Below, in pieces: positions 1 through 13,600 of a DNA stretch of 64,000 nucleotides. This DNA is from Atkinsonella hypoxylon (taxonomy: Eukaryota; Ascomycota; Sordariomycetes; Hypocreales; Clavicipitaceae). How positions within the stretch are numbered: position 1 is the first letter of the stretch; the number at the start of each line of letters is the position of its first letter. The notes under the pieces were generated by a model, which was given only the letters and a program-made list of their open reading frames with translations, was not told the origin of the DNA and did no database searches. The translations under genes were made by a program, and so were the position numbers. The stretch spans positions 1 through 64,000 of the forward strand of contig JFHB01000132.1 in assembly GCA_000729835.1 (NCBI GenBank), written 5' to 3'.

Positions 1-3000
1 CCAAGCACATTTGCCATGTCAGTGGGTGGTTCTGACGAGCCCGTATTTGACCAGTGAACGGAGTATCCTCCGGTGACTCACAGCAGGCCAGGTAACGTAG
101 GATTGGCTCCAAGCCACGTTCACTGAGCAAAGGGGACATTTGGGTGACATTAGGATGACACTTGAAATTGCCACGTGGGGTACAGATTTCATGAGCGGTG
201 GGTCCCGTTATGCATTTTTGACCACCCCCTGGGGGGGGGGGGTGTTTGTGGCGGAGCATGGCTTATTAACAGGCAGGACAAACGCGGCATCTTCATAAAT
301 CAACCTGATTTACTACTACTACTACAGAGTACTACTACGGAGTACTACTATTACTAATAATACTACTTGCTCCGTACATGTACATGTACATGTACATGTA
401 TGGACGCAGACGCCCCAAATCCGCTGGCTCAGGCGCATAATATGACCAGAGTCTGCTTTCATTCAAATATCACAAAAGCCTCGGTGATCAGGCCAAGCAT
501 GTCTCTGACGGGCGCTTATGCTCTTGGCTCAAACCATTTAAACCATTTTGCTGACCAGCCATAGCCATACATACCTAGGTAGCCAAGCCACCACGGGCAT
601 GGCTATGGCTGCTCTTTGCGAGGTGGAGACAAGCGAGTCAATTCTGTGACACGAAATAAAAATGTGCTACGGACACGGGTACGGTATGGCTGGGCTGGGC
701 TGGGCGGCACTATGATACATTGGGGCATTGCCTTTGGGCTGATGCGACGGGCAAACGTCACCAGCAGTCTGATGAATTCCTGGAACACGCAGCATCATCA
801 GGATCCGTCAGCTGCATCTCTACGCATGACGTATGCACCGTACGGGCCGACCTGACGGGCCGCTGCAAAGCGTAGTAAAGAATAAGGGACATTGATTGAT
901 AGGGCCACAGATAGGCGCAACCACGTCGATACTATTGAACGGGAGGCTAGGCCCAGCAGGGGTCACAGCTGTCACATGTATGTATCTTTGTTTCTTTCCA
1001 GAGAGACTGATACACTATTTACCTTGGCGATGCTCTTGAATACCAGAATGCCAGTGTGATGACTGGGTTAAAAAAAAAAAAAAACCGAGGTGCTTAGGTT
1101 AGGAATACCAGTCTTTAGCATAGAACTTTTTTTTTTTTTCTCTTTTCTGACAGAGAACGGAGATTAGAGGCAAGCAAGCAGGTGAGTCGAGTTGACTCTG
1201 GTGAGTCACAGCCTCACAGCCTCATAGGGCATCAGCGGCACTCGGGGCTTACACAGGCAAACAAATCCTCGCCGACTGCATTTCGGCGGAACCAATCACT
1301 AACGTATAGACCGTATAGTTAGCGGGCTGGATCACCCGCACACCAGCCAGGCACCATACCAGGTTCAGTCGCTGTCGGTCTGTCTGCTGTCTCGTCTCTG
1401 TCCAGTTAGTTGCCCCGTGAAGCACACCACCCCGATACAGGCATCGTGCCTCAGATGGCAAGGTTGGCATGGCAAGCTGTGGCTGGAAGGTGCAGCCGAC
1501 AAGACGGCCTGATGACAATGCCAAATCTCGATCCCGACCAGCATGCAGCTCGCGAACCCCACGAGCCGACGGGAAGCCTGCGATGGCTATCCGGTGTCGA
1601 GGCCGCTTCATTGCGGTGGAAGAAACGACGAAGCTTTGTTTTCTCGCACGGCAGTCGTGGGGTGGTCCATTTAGCCTCGTTTTGCTTCGACAACTTGGTG
1701 GCCCCTCAGCGCTGGGCACCTACAAACATAGCCTGGCTATAGTACCTAGATTGAAAGGATTGAAAGAGTTCCGTGGAAGAACGAGACATTTCATTATTTA
1801 TTATACTTTACATCAACATGCGGCTCGCGGCGGTTCAGCACGCCCCTAGCCCCCGAGACGGATGGATTGATTGCCATACGGATAGCTTGGGAGTTGCCGA
1901 CTGGCAAGACCCTAGTCCAGATAGATGGCATGATTTCAGTCCTATCCATGCCAAATCTTTTGTTGAATTACGAAAAAAAATAAATAAAAAAAACCGTCGT
2001 TTTCCATGACGCTCAGGCGGTGCATATGCATGTGCATGCCAAGCAAATAGCCGCACTGCCAAACTGAGCTTATTAAACTGTCTCTGTGCTGCGCTACAAG
2101 CATCACCACCACACTGTTTGCAGTGTCGGTCCGTGGAACAAGTTTCATCTTTTTGCGGGCAATGGCCTTGGCAAGCCAAGGCGCTAGTTCCACTCGGGGC
2201 ATTTTGAAGGATTCAAAGAGGTCCATCTCTCGCTCCAGCCGATTTTTGCTACAATATCCGTACAGTCCGAGATCGGTCAGGATGGTTGTAATATGGAACA
2301 CGAATCTATTGTTCCATCGCGTCGCACAGAGTTGGATGACAGCTACACATGTCGTCGCTTGCATCTGATCTGCATTTGACTCGTCGTCCACCATCATCAG
2401 AAGCTGGTTCTATGCAAGTACGAGGTTTCCAGTGTTGTGATACCACCAGTTGACGTCTTCTGGTGCTCCCATCTCCGACGACAAAGTCTATATAGACCGT
2501 GCGGGATTGGGATTGGACAAGCCGTTAGTTAGTGGGGCAGCGCGATACACTCGAATCCCCCGGTTGCTTGGTCGAAAGCACATGGCATGAGGATTCCGAA
2601 ACATCGATACTCCTGTCAATGACGCGATCCACATTATCATCAACGTAAAACACGATTCATCATGGTCATGATATGATGACTGTGGTATAATCAGCACTGC
2701 TGGGCTCCCATCGATCTTACACAATACCGCCAGCTCGGTTGTCCTACCAGGACGGCGCACACCACACCGTCTGCGCCAGATAATTCGATGATCGAATAAA
2801 TCAGCAATTTCCAACCCAACAGCGGCGAGAACGTACCGCGTTCTCTTTCCAGCTGTCTTACAGAGCGATACGCAGGGTTCCTTTCCTTCCGAGCCTGGCA
2901 TTCTTCGGATACGACACAGAAGCGCAACTAGCTGTGGGGAAAAATCGGAATCGCATCACACACGTGTCACGCACTCGGTCACATCACAAGGCTAGGCCCA

Positions 3001-6000
3001 TCGCGATTGCAAATTTTTGCTTTGCCATTGTCAATGAGAGATTCGGTGCCAAGTTCTCGATAGCGAATAGGGCATGCAAGGGAGGCGTCGACCCATGATG
3101 AGGCATGTTCTGCTTTTGGCTCCGCGGATAGAATTCCATCTCCTCCGGTTGTGTCAGTCCTGCGTCCGCTTTTCATTTCTCTGCACTGGTCATCGATTGG
3201 GGGTCGTCTACGGAATACGGAGTAGAGGAAAAAGCGATGTCTGTGTTGCTGCATGCCACTCCTTCTTTCTATCCACGTACAGATGGAGCATTTATGTATG
3301 TATGCACTTCCGCACGGAGGCACTGCCCATGACTTCACCAGGATGCCATGCTAGACCGTTGCAAGCAGGCCCCTTGAAGATGGAGGCTGCTTCCTGACAT
3401 CGTTTCAGACTCAACATTGTGGTTTGCTAAACGCATCGCCTTTTCAGAAGTCGGACGCGAATTTTCGGTCTCTTGCCGGTATGGCAGAAGCCAAGCCTCG
3501 AGCCAAGCCCTCGATTATAAAGCGTAATCTGGAGATCCGCCACCAAGGAGATCTCCCGGAGGTGCGTCCGAGGCCAATCATTTTGATGGAATTTGTACAT
3601 TATCTTGTCTTGTTAATGCCAGCAACGAGTACGGAGCACGGGACTACTCCGTACAACCGAGGCAATTCCTCGAGTCATCCGGAGCACGAGCCATGCATCG
3701 GACGGGAGTGGATATTCCCCGCGCAGCGGCACCTGTTGCATATTCCATGCAACCATGGTCCAAAGTCCAAACCCTTGCTTGCCGCGACAGCAGAAGAACA
3801 CCTGCCCGATAGGGGAAAAGCCCCCGGTTGCGTTTGAGCGGAATGAATACAGGAACATCTACCTTCTCGGCATACTCAACATGGAATTGCCGGGAGAACA
3901 GAACATGCTAACTATGTATGATATCCAAAGCATCTCGAACCAGCGCCGAGGCTAGCGCGACGAGCCCCAAACGCTAGAGCGTCGAGTCGAGAACCAAGCT
4001 GGCCCTGCTTGCTCGCCGCCGTACAAAGTCTGGTCTGGTACTTCCTGGCGTACAAGCCCCCTCTGCATAGCGAGTGCTGTTGAAATGGCAATAGGAATCG
4101 ATTGGATTCGCCGGCGCCTCTCCCTGCTGGCCGTCTTGGCTGCCTGCTATACACAGGGACCGTGTAACTATAGCTTGGAAAGCTTGCTGCCTAGCCGCCC
4201 TTGCTTCATCTTGTTTTTGGTCCAGGGTAATGGGTCGCGACTTGCCAGCCCAAGTCTTCAGCTGAGTGTCAACACTATATCCATACTCTACATTACATGC
4301 CTCCACTTGGCATCTGCCGGAAGTTGCAGCCCTTTATTTTACGTTCTTGGCGGTGTAATATATGCAGTACCGCATGTCGCAGTCATGAACTGCATTTCCC
4401 TTACTTCGATTCTCTCAAGCCCAATTCAAACTAAGACGAGCTGTCCCGCCGCATCCATTTCGGGCTAACCAGGCTTTAAAACCCTGGCTGTCCGTCCGCT
4501 GGTCTTTGGGTCTCGCAACAGACGGAAACTCAATTTCTGGTTCCAGGGAAGCTAAGCTGCCCGGCAAGTCTCCAGTTAATCTCCAGCTAATCTGGCTGCT
4601 CCAGGCGAAATCGTGTTTCTCAGTCCCGCGTCTCCACCACGCCTTGTTTTTTTTTTTTTTCCTTTTCCCCAAACAAAAAAATGCATTACTCCGCACGGAA
4701 CACATAACGTTACTGAATGAGCCCCTTTCAACTCGTGAACTTGGCAGGCTCAAAGATCGGCCGCTTTTACATCGTCATGTACGGCCAAATCGAACCAGTC
4801 TTACATTGGGTAAGGCAGAAGCAAAAGTTCTGGACAATCTTACGGTAACCGCTATTATTTTCGTTAATTAATATTATGATTTAATGGGCGTTTTGCTGCG
4901 GCACTAACGGCAATGGACATGCTTGATTTGAAAGCTTATGCAAAACTCAACCCCTAAGAAGAAAAAGTTTTTTTTTTTTGTCCCCTCGGAGATTTGGGGG
5001 CCACAGCCGTGTTTCGGTAAAAGCCCATTAGGCTGGGTCTATTCGTAAGGCGAACAGAACAGTCTGGGCCGTATAAGCTTTGAAGTCACAATTTCCGCCT
5101 TTTCTCGTCGACTGGATTCATTGGGAAGCTCCGGGAGGCTCGGGCCGGTGGTATTTCACGAGCGGGGGGTACAGACCGCTATTCGACACGTAGAGATTGG
5201 TTGCAAGATTTGTACAGACTGTGAGGCACTGGTATCTGATGTTGAAGACTACGTAGGAGTCTGGAGTTTTCGTGCTGCACGACGAAACGACAGCCTAGGA
5301 TGTCCGTCTTGCACGGATGCAGTTACGATCACGCCGGCCATCTTGACTAGGCGGAAAAGAAAAAGAGAAAAAAAGACGTACGTATCTCCACAAAGCACAG
5401 CGCCTTGTAACATCGGGGAATTTTTTTTTTCTCTTCATGTCGCCGAGGCGTGCGCATATGCGATATGCACAATCCTGCTCTTATGACGTACGATGTAATG
5501 CAATTCGCCAAGACAAAAGACCATGGGGCCTGTCACCGAAATAGGAAATAATAGACGAGAAAGTCAGACTGGCCACGTTCCAGAACCAAAAAAAAAAAAA
5601 ACCGCTTGAGGTTAAAGGGGCTAGACTCAAAGTTCCTGCCTGCCCTGCCTGCCCAGCTACAAGATTTCTTTCTTTTCATTTTTTTTTTTTTTGTCGCGGA
5701 GTCGTGCCCGGCCCATGCGCTATAATGTGGACAAGGAGAGATGCTCTGTGAAAAAAAGTGTAAAAAGCTGCTTGAGGACAAATTGTCCGGCCCCAGCGGA
5801 TAAAGTTCTGGCGTTCTAGATTCTTGCTGGAGGCGGAGCTTAAGGGAGGGCTGGCACCGGACGTTTCAACAGCTGTCCATCAGGCCACTCGGGCTTGGGC
5901 TGCGGCCAAGTGCGCACATGTCATGCAGCTGGCAGGTAGTAGACTTAGGTAGGTAGTAGTAGACTTAGGCAGTAGACGTAGTAGACTTTACCAGCTGCAT

Positions 6001-8712
6001 TGAGAAAATTGACAAATTCTTACTACGCCGCCAATAACTTCATCTCCGTGCTCGCAGCCGTGATGTGGACAAATTGGACAAATGGCATGCCGGGCCGGCG
6101 GGTTTCTCGTTTCTCCCTCCGAGACGCGGCTAGACGGAATCATGCTCACCGAGTCATTGGAGAATGCGATAGTGCGATCCGACACCCATCTGTGTCCCGC
6201 GTCTTGAAACACCTCTCGTCTCAACTGGGCTTGCGTTCCCTCCTCTCCGCGTTGCCATGAAGAACGAAGCCGGGCCGCAAAACCGCCCCTTGGTCCGAGT
6301 CCCCCCCCAACGTCTCGACCGAGCGTGGCTTGGCCAAGATCATCCGCCCTGGCACCACCTCACCTTGCACCACAAAGTAGGCTTTCACAGTATCGTACGC
6401 CCTCGTTGTTCTGGACTGGTCTGGAGCTTTCCAGCTCTCGGAAGGGGGGGAGGGTTTGTCGATCCTGTCTGCCCTTTAATGAAGGACTGCTAATTTCTGG
6501 CACAGGATTTTGTGCCTTTTGTTCATATGGAAGGAATATGCTGTTACTGAGGCACGATGTGGCAGCCGTTTCCGCTTACCCACGACGATCCATCCCACCA
6601 CCCCCCCCTCTCTCCCCTCCCACCCCGCCTCCTCACCACTATTCTATGTTCTCCATGTTCTGGTATTGCTGTGTTGTTTTCTTTACGTACGAAAAGCATA
6701 TTGAAGTAACTGGCCTGGGCCCCTGCCTAGTTCGACAACGCATGTCTTGGTCCCCTTTGTGCTGTGCTATTCTTTCGGAGCCGACTACCGAGGGGGGGTG
6801 GGGGAAGAAAAAAGGCGGAAGTCACGGTCACACGCATCCTTTTCCATTTCTAGGAGATTCGTAGGGCGCGGGTGCCGCGCATCAGATGGGCAGTAACACA
6901 CTTTGTCTGACCCAAAACACCCGGTTTGCCTAGTTCTAGAACCGGCTGCTCCGGGGCAAAGACTCCGAGTTGGAAAAGCAGGAGAGTCCGCATGCCCTTA
7001 ATCAATAACATGGCATAATAGCAGGATTTGTTGAAATCGGGCAGCCCTCCGTGGAGGAACGAGAACTTTGTCGCGCAGAACAAAGACTGGGCCCGATTTT
7101 TGTCCTTTCTTGGCGGGAACTCACGGCATGTTGGTTGCGTCGTCGGAGAATTACGGCCAGTATCACTACGTGTACTTACACGCAGCAACAGTCGGGTTGG
7201 CTGGACCGTTAATGCCTCGCGCAGATTGATGCAGGCTCTTTTGTGCAAAGAATGAGGGCATCGCGTCAGCCTGACTGCGGTGCAGTGTAGCGGAGCGTCA
7301 GAGCCACTGTTCGCTTGATATCTTGCAGCTTTCTTGCAGCTTCGTGCATTCTTGCCGCCCACCCCTCTGGCTAACACGCCTGTGATCCAAGCTGGTGTCC
7401 GTAATCCTCATGTAATGCGGCTTAAGGAAGATCCTTCATCTTCAGGAGGACCTCCGAAGTAGTGGCCTCTGGTTTTGTGTGTTGCCAGGGCCTATTCGGC
7501 ACGTCGTAATTTGCTACGTTGAAAGTTCAAAGGACGCGCTGCAACGTGGAACTCCGTCTCCATCACTCGAGTTTGCTTTTGTTGTGGGTATATCGTTGCA
7601 TTAATGTCGGGTCAGTCAGTCAGTTGACTGTTCTGTGAAGCGGTATTCATAAAGTCAAACACGCCAGGTGAGTTGCAACAGCCCGAAACCGCGTATTCCG
7701 AGGGATCTAGAAATCTCCCGAGAGGTTCGCGGCGGTGTCTGTAAAAACGACAGTTTCTTTGGCAGTCGACTGCAGCTAACTCTAATCTGCCTTCAGAGCT
7801 CCATGACCAGTCGTAAAACATCGAAAGAGCTCGACTTACAAAAAGGATTTAAGTCGTTCTATAGCCTGTAAATGGCTGTGGTTATTCGCTGGACATGGAT
7901 GGGAGCATGCTTGCGCACTCCTTGTTCAGACGAAGCTCTTTCACGTCAATTGCCCTTAATGACCGACATGAACATGCCATAGCATGGGATGCCCGCAAAC
8001 AGTCAGGCAGACTGGCACATCCTACAATGATATGGAATGAGGCCATAAATGAGATTAAAACTCAAGGGTTCACCCTACCTGCCAGTCGTACAATCAGGCG
8101 AGTCCTCCATTGCCAACCCAAGTGAGATGCTGGATTTCGTCAACCTTTCTTAGAAACATATCAATGTGAACTTTCTGAATACAAAGTGCAATCTTACAGC
8201 GTGCATTTCCTGTACTGTTCGCCTGCAACCTGCTCCATGTGCGCACAAAAGGGTTGGTTTGCTTAAAATTCCCTCAATAACACGCTGTGGGATGAGCACC
8301 GTCCGAGAAAGGCAGCCAGAGGTACATGTACAAGGTGCATACACTCCGTAGAGTGAAGTTAGACAATACGCCAATGTACTGCAACCTGGCCACCCAGCGC
8401 CCATCTCCTCTCAACTCGCACTCCAACGCATCTCACGCATCTCACGCACCAACCCACTTCGTCACCATCCCATCCCACCAGCCTTGACGGAACGGCAATG
8501 GACAAGGACACAACCGCCTCAAGCTTCCACCGGGGATGAGGGCAAAGAGGACCCCCTTTTCTGTCTAGAACGACAAGACGTCAAAGGACAACGTACGCCG
8601 TCGCGATCCCACTTCTCGAGCCAATTCGAGCACCCGTAGTTTTGCCCCCCCGGTGCCTCCTCAACTCGTGATAACTGAAATTGATGGCCAGCGCATCGCA
8701 CACCAAGAAGTC
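1..8712. other. Gene-free stretch upstream of the CDK gene
   Basis: Nothing here is supportable as a gene. Open frames are short, overlap on both strands, lack splice-linked partners and show no recognisable motif. The stretch has many homopolymer runs (A/T tracts near 1070, 1126, 4648, 4968, 5588 and 5681), C/G tracts near 228 and 6595, and simple repeats near 310-400 and 5940-5990. Base composition looks balanced, so it does not resemble an AT-rich RIP-mutated block. The last kilobase probably holds the promoter and 5' UTR of the kinase gene. A gene made of several very short exons could have been missed. Confidence 0.55.
310..400. repeat. TAC-rich microsatellite and TACATG palindromic tract
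   Basis: From about 310 to 368 the sequence is a degenerate run of TAC/ACT trinucleotides that includes TACGGAGTAC. It is followed at about 375-400 by four TACATG units, a self-complementary hexamer that could form a cruciform. It lies in gene-free DNA. Confidence 0.8.
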
Positions 8713-8734
8713 ATGGAGAACTACCAGAAGCTAG
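8684..8734 (+). promoter_or_regulatory. Upstream ORF overlapping the CDK start codon
   Basis: An ATG at 8684, in another frame than the kinase, opens a 16-codon frame that ends with TAG at 8732-8734, past the kinase ATG at 8713. If the transcript includes it, scanning ribosomes meet this ATG first. Function is inferred; only the overlap is seen. Confidence 0.4.
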
Positions 8735-9904
8735 AGAAAGTCGGCGAGGGTAAGTCTTGTTCGAAGCCGGGCAACGCACGCAACAACGGGGGGGTGCCCT
8801 TCGCAAAAAAAAAAAAAAAAAAAAAAAGGCCCCAACATGGCATGTTATCTATCCTTCCTGCGTGTCAGGACCGGGACCGGGAAGCGGGAAGCGGGGATAA
8901 CGGGACGTGAAATAGAAAGCTAACCGCATCGCCAGGCACCTACGGCGTCGTCTACAAAGCCCGCGACCTCGCGCACGGCGGCCGCATCGTCGCCCTGAAA
9001 AAGATCCGCCTCGAGGCCGAAGACGAGGGCGTGCCCAGCACGGCCATTCGCGAGATCTCGCTCCTCCGCGAGATGAAGCACCCCAACGTGCTCGAGCTGC
9101 TCAACATCGTCCACTCCGACGGCCACAAGCTCTACCTCGTCCTCGAGTTCCTGGAGCTCGATCTTAAGCGATACATGGAAGCCCTGCCCGTGCATGACGG
9201 CGGCAGAGGAAAGGCCCTCCCCGACGGCGTGTCGACCCTGCTGCAGCAGCAGAGTCTCACCGACGACGTGATCCGCAAGTTCATGAAGCAGCTGTGCGAG
9301 GGCATCAAGTACTGCCACTCTCGCCGCGTCCTCCACCGCGACCTGAAGCCGCAGAACCTCCTCATCGACAAGCGCGGGAACCTGAAGCTAGGCGACTTTG
9401 GTCTCGCGCGCGCCTTTGGCGTCCCCCTCCGATCGTACACCCATGAGGTCGTCACGCTTTGGTACCGCGCCCCGGAGATTCTGCTCGGCGGCCGCCAGTA
9501 CTCGACTGGCGTGGATATCTGGTCTGCCGGGTGCATCTTGGCCGAGATGTGCACGCGCAAGCCGCTCTTCCCGGGCGATTCTGAAATCGACGCCATTTTC
9601 AAAATCTTCCAGTGAGCTCTGCCCCGGTACAATGAGGGCGTCGTTGCCAAATGCGAATGCTAACTCGTCCAACAGAATCCTGGGTACGCCGGACGATAAC
9701 GTCTGGCCCGGCGTCACCTCTTACCCGGACTTCAAGCCGACTTTTCCCAAGTGGAGGAGGAATCTGGACCAAGTCACTTGCACGAGCCTCGATGGAGATG
9801 GTCTGGGACTCCTCGAATTGATGCTGACGTATGACCCGAGCAGTCGCATTTCTGCCAAGGCCGCTTGCAATCACCCTTACTTTGATTCGTATGTTGGGAA
9901 ATAA
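8713..9904 (+). CDS. cdc28: Cyclin-dependent kinase, CDC28/cdc2 type
   Basis: Three exons, 8713-8749, 8936-9611 and 9676-9904, give a protein of 313 aa. The start MENYQK is the usual cdc2 start; no in-frame ATG lies upstream. Visible features are the glycine loop GEGTYG with inhibitory sites T14 and Y15, the PSTAIRE helix (VPSTAIREIS), the catalytic loop HRDLKPQN, the DFGLAR magnesium motif, and the activation segment HEVVTLWYRAPE with its activating threonine. A roughly 20-residue insert after YMEALPV is typical of filamentous ascomycete cdc2. As the central mitotic kinase it would act with cyclins in the nucleus and cytoplasm. Intron 1 holds a 20-plus A homopolymer; intron 2 splits the KIFQ-ILGTP junction, where many relatives have R rather than Q. 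The 3' end faces INO80. Confidence 0.95.
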
Positions 9905-10639
9905 CAGCACATGATCAATCCATAGCTCGTAATGTAATAAAGAATATGCTGCAATTGTAACAGATTTCCAGAGTGGACATTCTCCAAAGGTATGCCCGCC
10001 TGCCCACAGCATAGCCTCGTCAACTTCTAGTCATAGATCGATGGACGCGCAGCTCCCGGCCTGGGCCTCCAGCGTCTCATGCAGGACGGGCAACTTGAGC
10101 CTTGGATGTAACTGATAAGTCAGTTGGAGCAGGATGGTCAATAAATAGTTCACTCATGTGACAGAGCAACGCAGGACAACGACACTCCACATGTACAGTA
10201 CATCTTTGAACCACGCGGGCAGAAATCAAGTCCATTGTAAAGCAACAGTATCATCTGTCTCTCAATTGTAGTAATACACCATCCTCGTTTTTTTTTTTAT
10301 CATACTTTGCCGAGCAAAGCGTCTCTTTTCGTGCGAGCGCAGGCTCATCTAGATTTAAAAGCCCTCTCCTACTCCCTCCTACCTAAATTCAACTCGGGCA
10401 CTACCCTTGTTTTCATTTTCAACAAGCCATAATACAAAGAGAAAATATCGCAAGCTATTCGTCCTTGCGCCCTGCACTCCTGAATCCCGTCTTTTGAAAA
10501 CTCTGAGAATGTTAATACAGCCTCGGACACCTGGTCGGAAAACCAGGGTCGCCACCAGCAAGATAAAACTCTGTTATGTGAAGAAAATAAGACCAACAAG
10601 GGTGAGCGAGCGTTTTGTTCTTGCTTGCGATCCTCACAA
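9905..10639. other. Convergent intergenic region, CDK and INO80 3' ends
   Basis: About 735 nt between two genes that point toward each other. AATAAA-like signals (for example TAATAAAG near 9935) suit a 3' UTR. There is no coding signal. Confidence 0.6.
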
Positions 10640-13600
10640 TTATCCATCAACCATGCCGTCAGCAACAGCTAGTCGCTGCTTCGCCGTCTTGGCACGCTTG
10701 CCACCTCCCTTGCCTCTTCCGCCTCGCTTGCCCTTGGTGTCGCTTTCCGCGGGGGTCGCTGTCCCTGAAGCTCCGGCTTTACTGCCGTCGTCAAAATGAC
10801 CTTCGCCTATATAACCATGTGTTAGAGTTTTCATGTCCTCAGCTAAAGAATCTCCACATCTTCGCTCACCTTCGTGGTACATTTCATCCAAGCTGGCGGA
10901 AGCTTCTGCCTTCTTGCGTTTCCCGCCCTTCCTCTTCTGCTTCTCATACTCTCCCGACTCCAGGAGCTCCTTTTCTCGTCTTTCAATCATCTCAGCTTGT
11001 TCATCATCAGCCAGCCACATGGCAATGTCACGATTGCGATTCTCGGGAGCACGGCGACCAGAAAAGTCCACGCTGGCACCACCACCTTGGATGACAACAC
11101 GCTGGACTTCTTCCTTCTGCAGAGCTCGCTTCCGGATACGTTCCTCGATCGTGCCTCGAGTGATGAGGCGATAGACGGTGACCTGTTTAGTCTGACCCAA
11201 TCTGTGGGCTCGATCCATAGCTTGTGAGTCAATGGTCGGGTTCCAGTCGGAATCGTAGAAAATAACTGTGTCTGCAGACGTAAGATTGATGCCCAAACCG
11301 CCAGCGCGCGTGGACAACAGAAAGATGAAAATTTCAGGCCGCGTCTGGAAGTCGTGCACCGTGTCACGCCGATCCTCCAGTTTGGTAGAACCATCCAATC
11401 GGCAATATTTGTAGTTGCGATAAGTCAAGTACTCTTCCATCATGTCAATCATTCGTGTCATCTGGAAGTAGAGCAATACACGGTGGCCCTCATTCTTTAG
11501 CTTGAATAGTAACTCATCGAGCTTGGCCAGCTTGCCACTATCGGTAACAAATGTCCGCATTGACGGCACCACCACGTTGGTAAATCGCTTCTTCTCGCTG
11601 TCGGGCTTGGGCAGGACGCTCTGTTGAGGGTAAGATTCCAGAGGCACCTTATTCTCGATGAGTGCGACCTGCTCGGCATATGTTGGTCCAAACAGCGTTT
11701 TGCGGATCGCAGTGTTGAACAGAGTGTCTTGTCGCTCCCTAACCGCGCTAATGCTGTTGCACGATACCTCGATCGGTGGTGCCGAAGCGCGAGGTCGTCC
11801 AGCGATTTCGAGTCTGCCCAGACCTGAATCTCGATATTCGTCTTGCGCAACGTTCATGAGCCTGCTCAGAACACCCTCCGACGTAACCTCCGCCAGCGGG
11901 CGTCTGCTTGCTCTGGCATGCACATTGAACAAAGCATGAGACGGGATGAAGTTTTCGTTTTCTCCATCATCATAGATCACTGACATACGCCCAAGTCGGT
12001 CCTTTTTCTGCAACTCATTGGCTGCGCGGAAAAAAAGACTCTCATGGGTGGCATGGTAGACTTCAGCAGGTGAAACATCGGCGAAGCGAAGCCAAGAAAA
12101 GGCGTTGGATCCTTCCAAATTCTCTCGCACATGTTCTGGCGTCCAAATGTCCATCATGTGGTTCAGTGCCTGGTTTCGCCAGCCGGCGGTTGCATTCCTG
12201 CTCGACGCCGAGTCCAGACGGCCATCCTGCGTCCATATTAACGATGGCAGCTCGAAGTTGATCAAACTTCGGGTTGAGTAGGCCGCTGAGACCAGGCTGC
12301 CTTCTCGCACAAAGGAAGCAGTTTCGGCAAAATAACCAAATGAAAAAGGGGAAGTGACCTCGGCGCGTTCGAACAAATCGGGGTGGTTGCACACTTTTCG
12401 GAACTGCATGACAAGATTCATTAGATGACCAGAATCTTGCTCGTCGCCCATCGTCGCCTTTTCGACGAGGTCCATGATGTTGATCTGGTTGCGAAGGTTC
12501 GTGTAGTAGGCTCGTTGTCTGTAAGTGAGGTTGCAAAAGACATCTAGCTCGATCTTGTCACCGAGCTCCTTCTGCACATGCTTCTTGACACGACGAAGCA
12601 TGAAAGGCTTTAGAATCATGTGCAAACGCTTGAGCTGGTCCTCGTTCAGTTTCGTATTACTCTGCGCGTGCGACTCAATATCCTTGGAAAACCACTCGCT
12701 AAACTCGTCATGTGAATCGAAGAGAGAGGGCATGATGAAATGCAGCAATGCCCAAAGTTCCTGCATATTGTTCTGGATAGGAGTGCCGGTGAGCAGAAGT
12801 CTGTTTCGACAGTGGAACCCCAGCAAGGACTTCCATCGTGAACTTTGTGAGCTCTTGATCGCTTGCGCTTCATCAAGAATCATGTATTGCCATCGCATCT
12901 TTTGAAAGTAGGCGACATCCGATACGACCAGCTGGTAGGAGGTGATGCACACGTGGAACGCGGCGTCCTTGCGATATGTCAAATGTTTGCGATCCCAAAA
13001 CTTACGCAAGACTTTTCGGTCAGGGGCACTACCCCAGTAGGGCAAAATCTTGAATTCTGGGACGAATTTGGCAATTTCCTGTTGCCAATTGTGCAAAGTA
13101 GACGCGGGTGCGACAACCAAAAAAGGACCCCAGATATCGTGCTTCTCCGCGAGGTAGGCCATGACGGAAATGGACTGGACCGTCTTCCCCAGACCCATTT
13201 CATCCGCCAGGATGCCATTGATACCTTGCTCATACAAGTTGACCAGCCAGTTGAGGCCCTTGAGTTGATACTCTTTGAGTTGAGCATTGATGAGCTTAGG
13301 TTGCTCGATTTCCACTTCACCTAAGCCAGTAGGATTTTGGAAGTTCATTTCGCCCTCCTCGTCCATATCAAGATCAGCTTCCTTGTTGAATTGACGAGCC
13401 TTCTTTTGGGCTTCGGCAATGGCATTTTGAGCATTGGCCATGGCTGCCGCCTGGAGCTGCGTCTCATCATCGTTGTCAAAGTCAAGGTTTTCAAAGTCAG
13501 TGATTCTGTCTCCCACGGGACCAGCGGGCTCGGCGATATCGAGCTTGTGCTGGGGAATCTCGCTCGCGGGCTGCTGAATCTCTGGGTTGTCGGTGCTTCG

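Noticed and set aside
1942..2397. 151-codon minus-strand frame
   Set aside because: Part of it (LFESFKMPRVELAPWLAKA) looks protein-like, but the end is low-complexity and no splice partners were found; not enough to call a gene.
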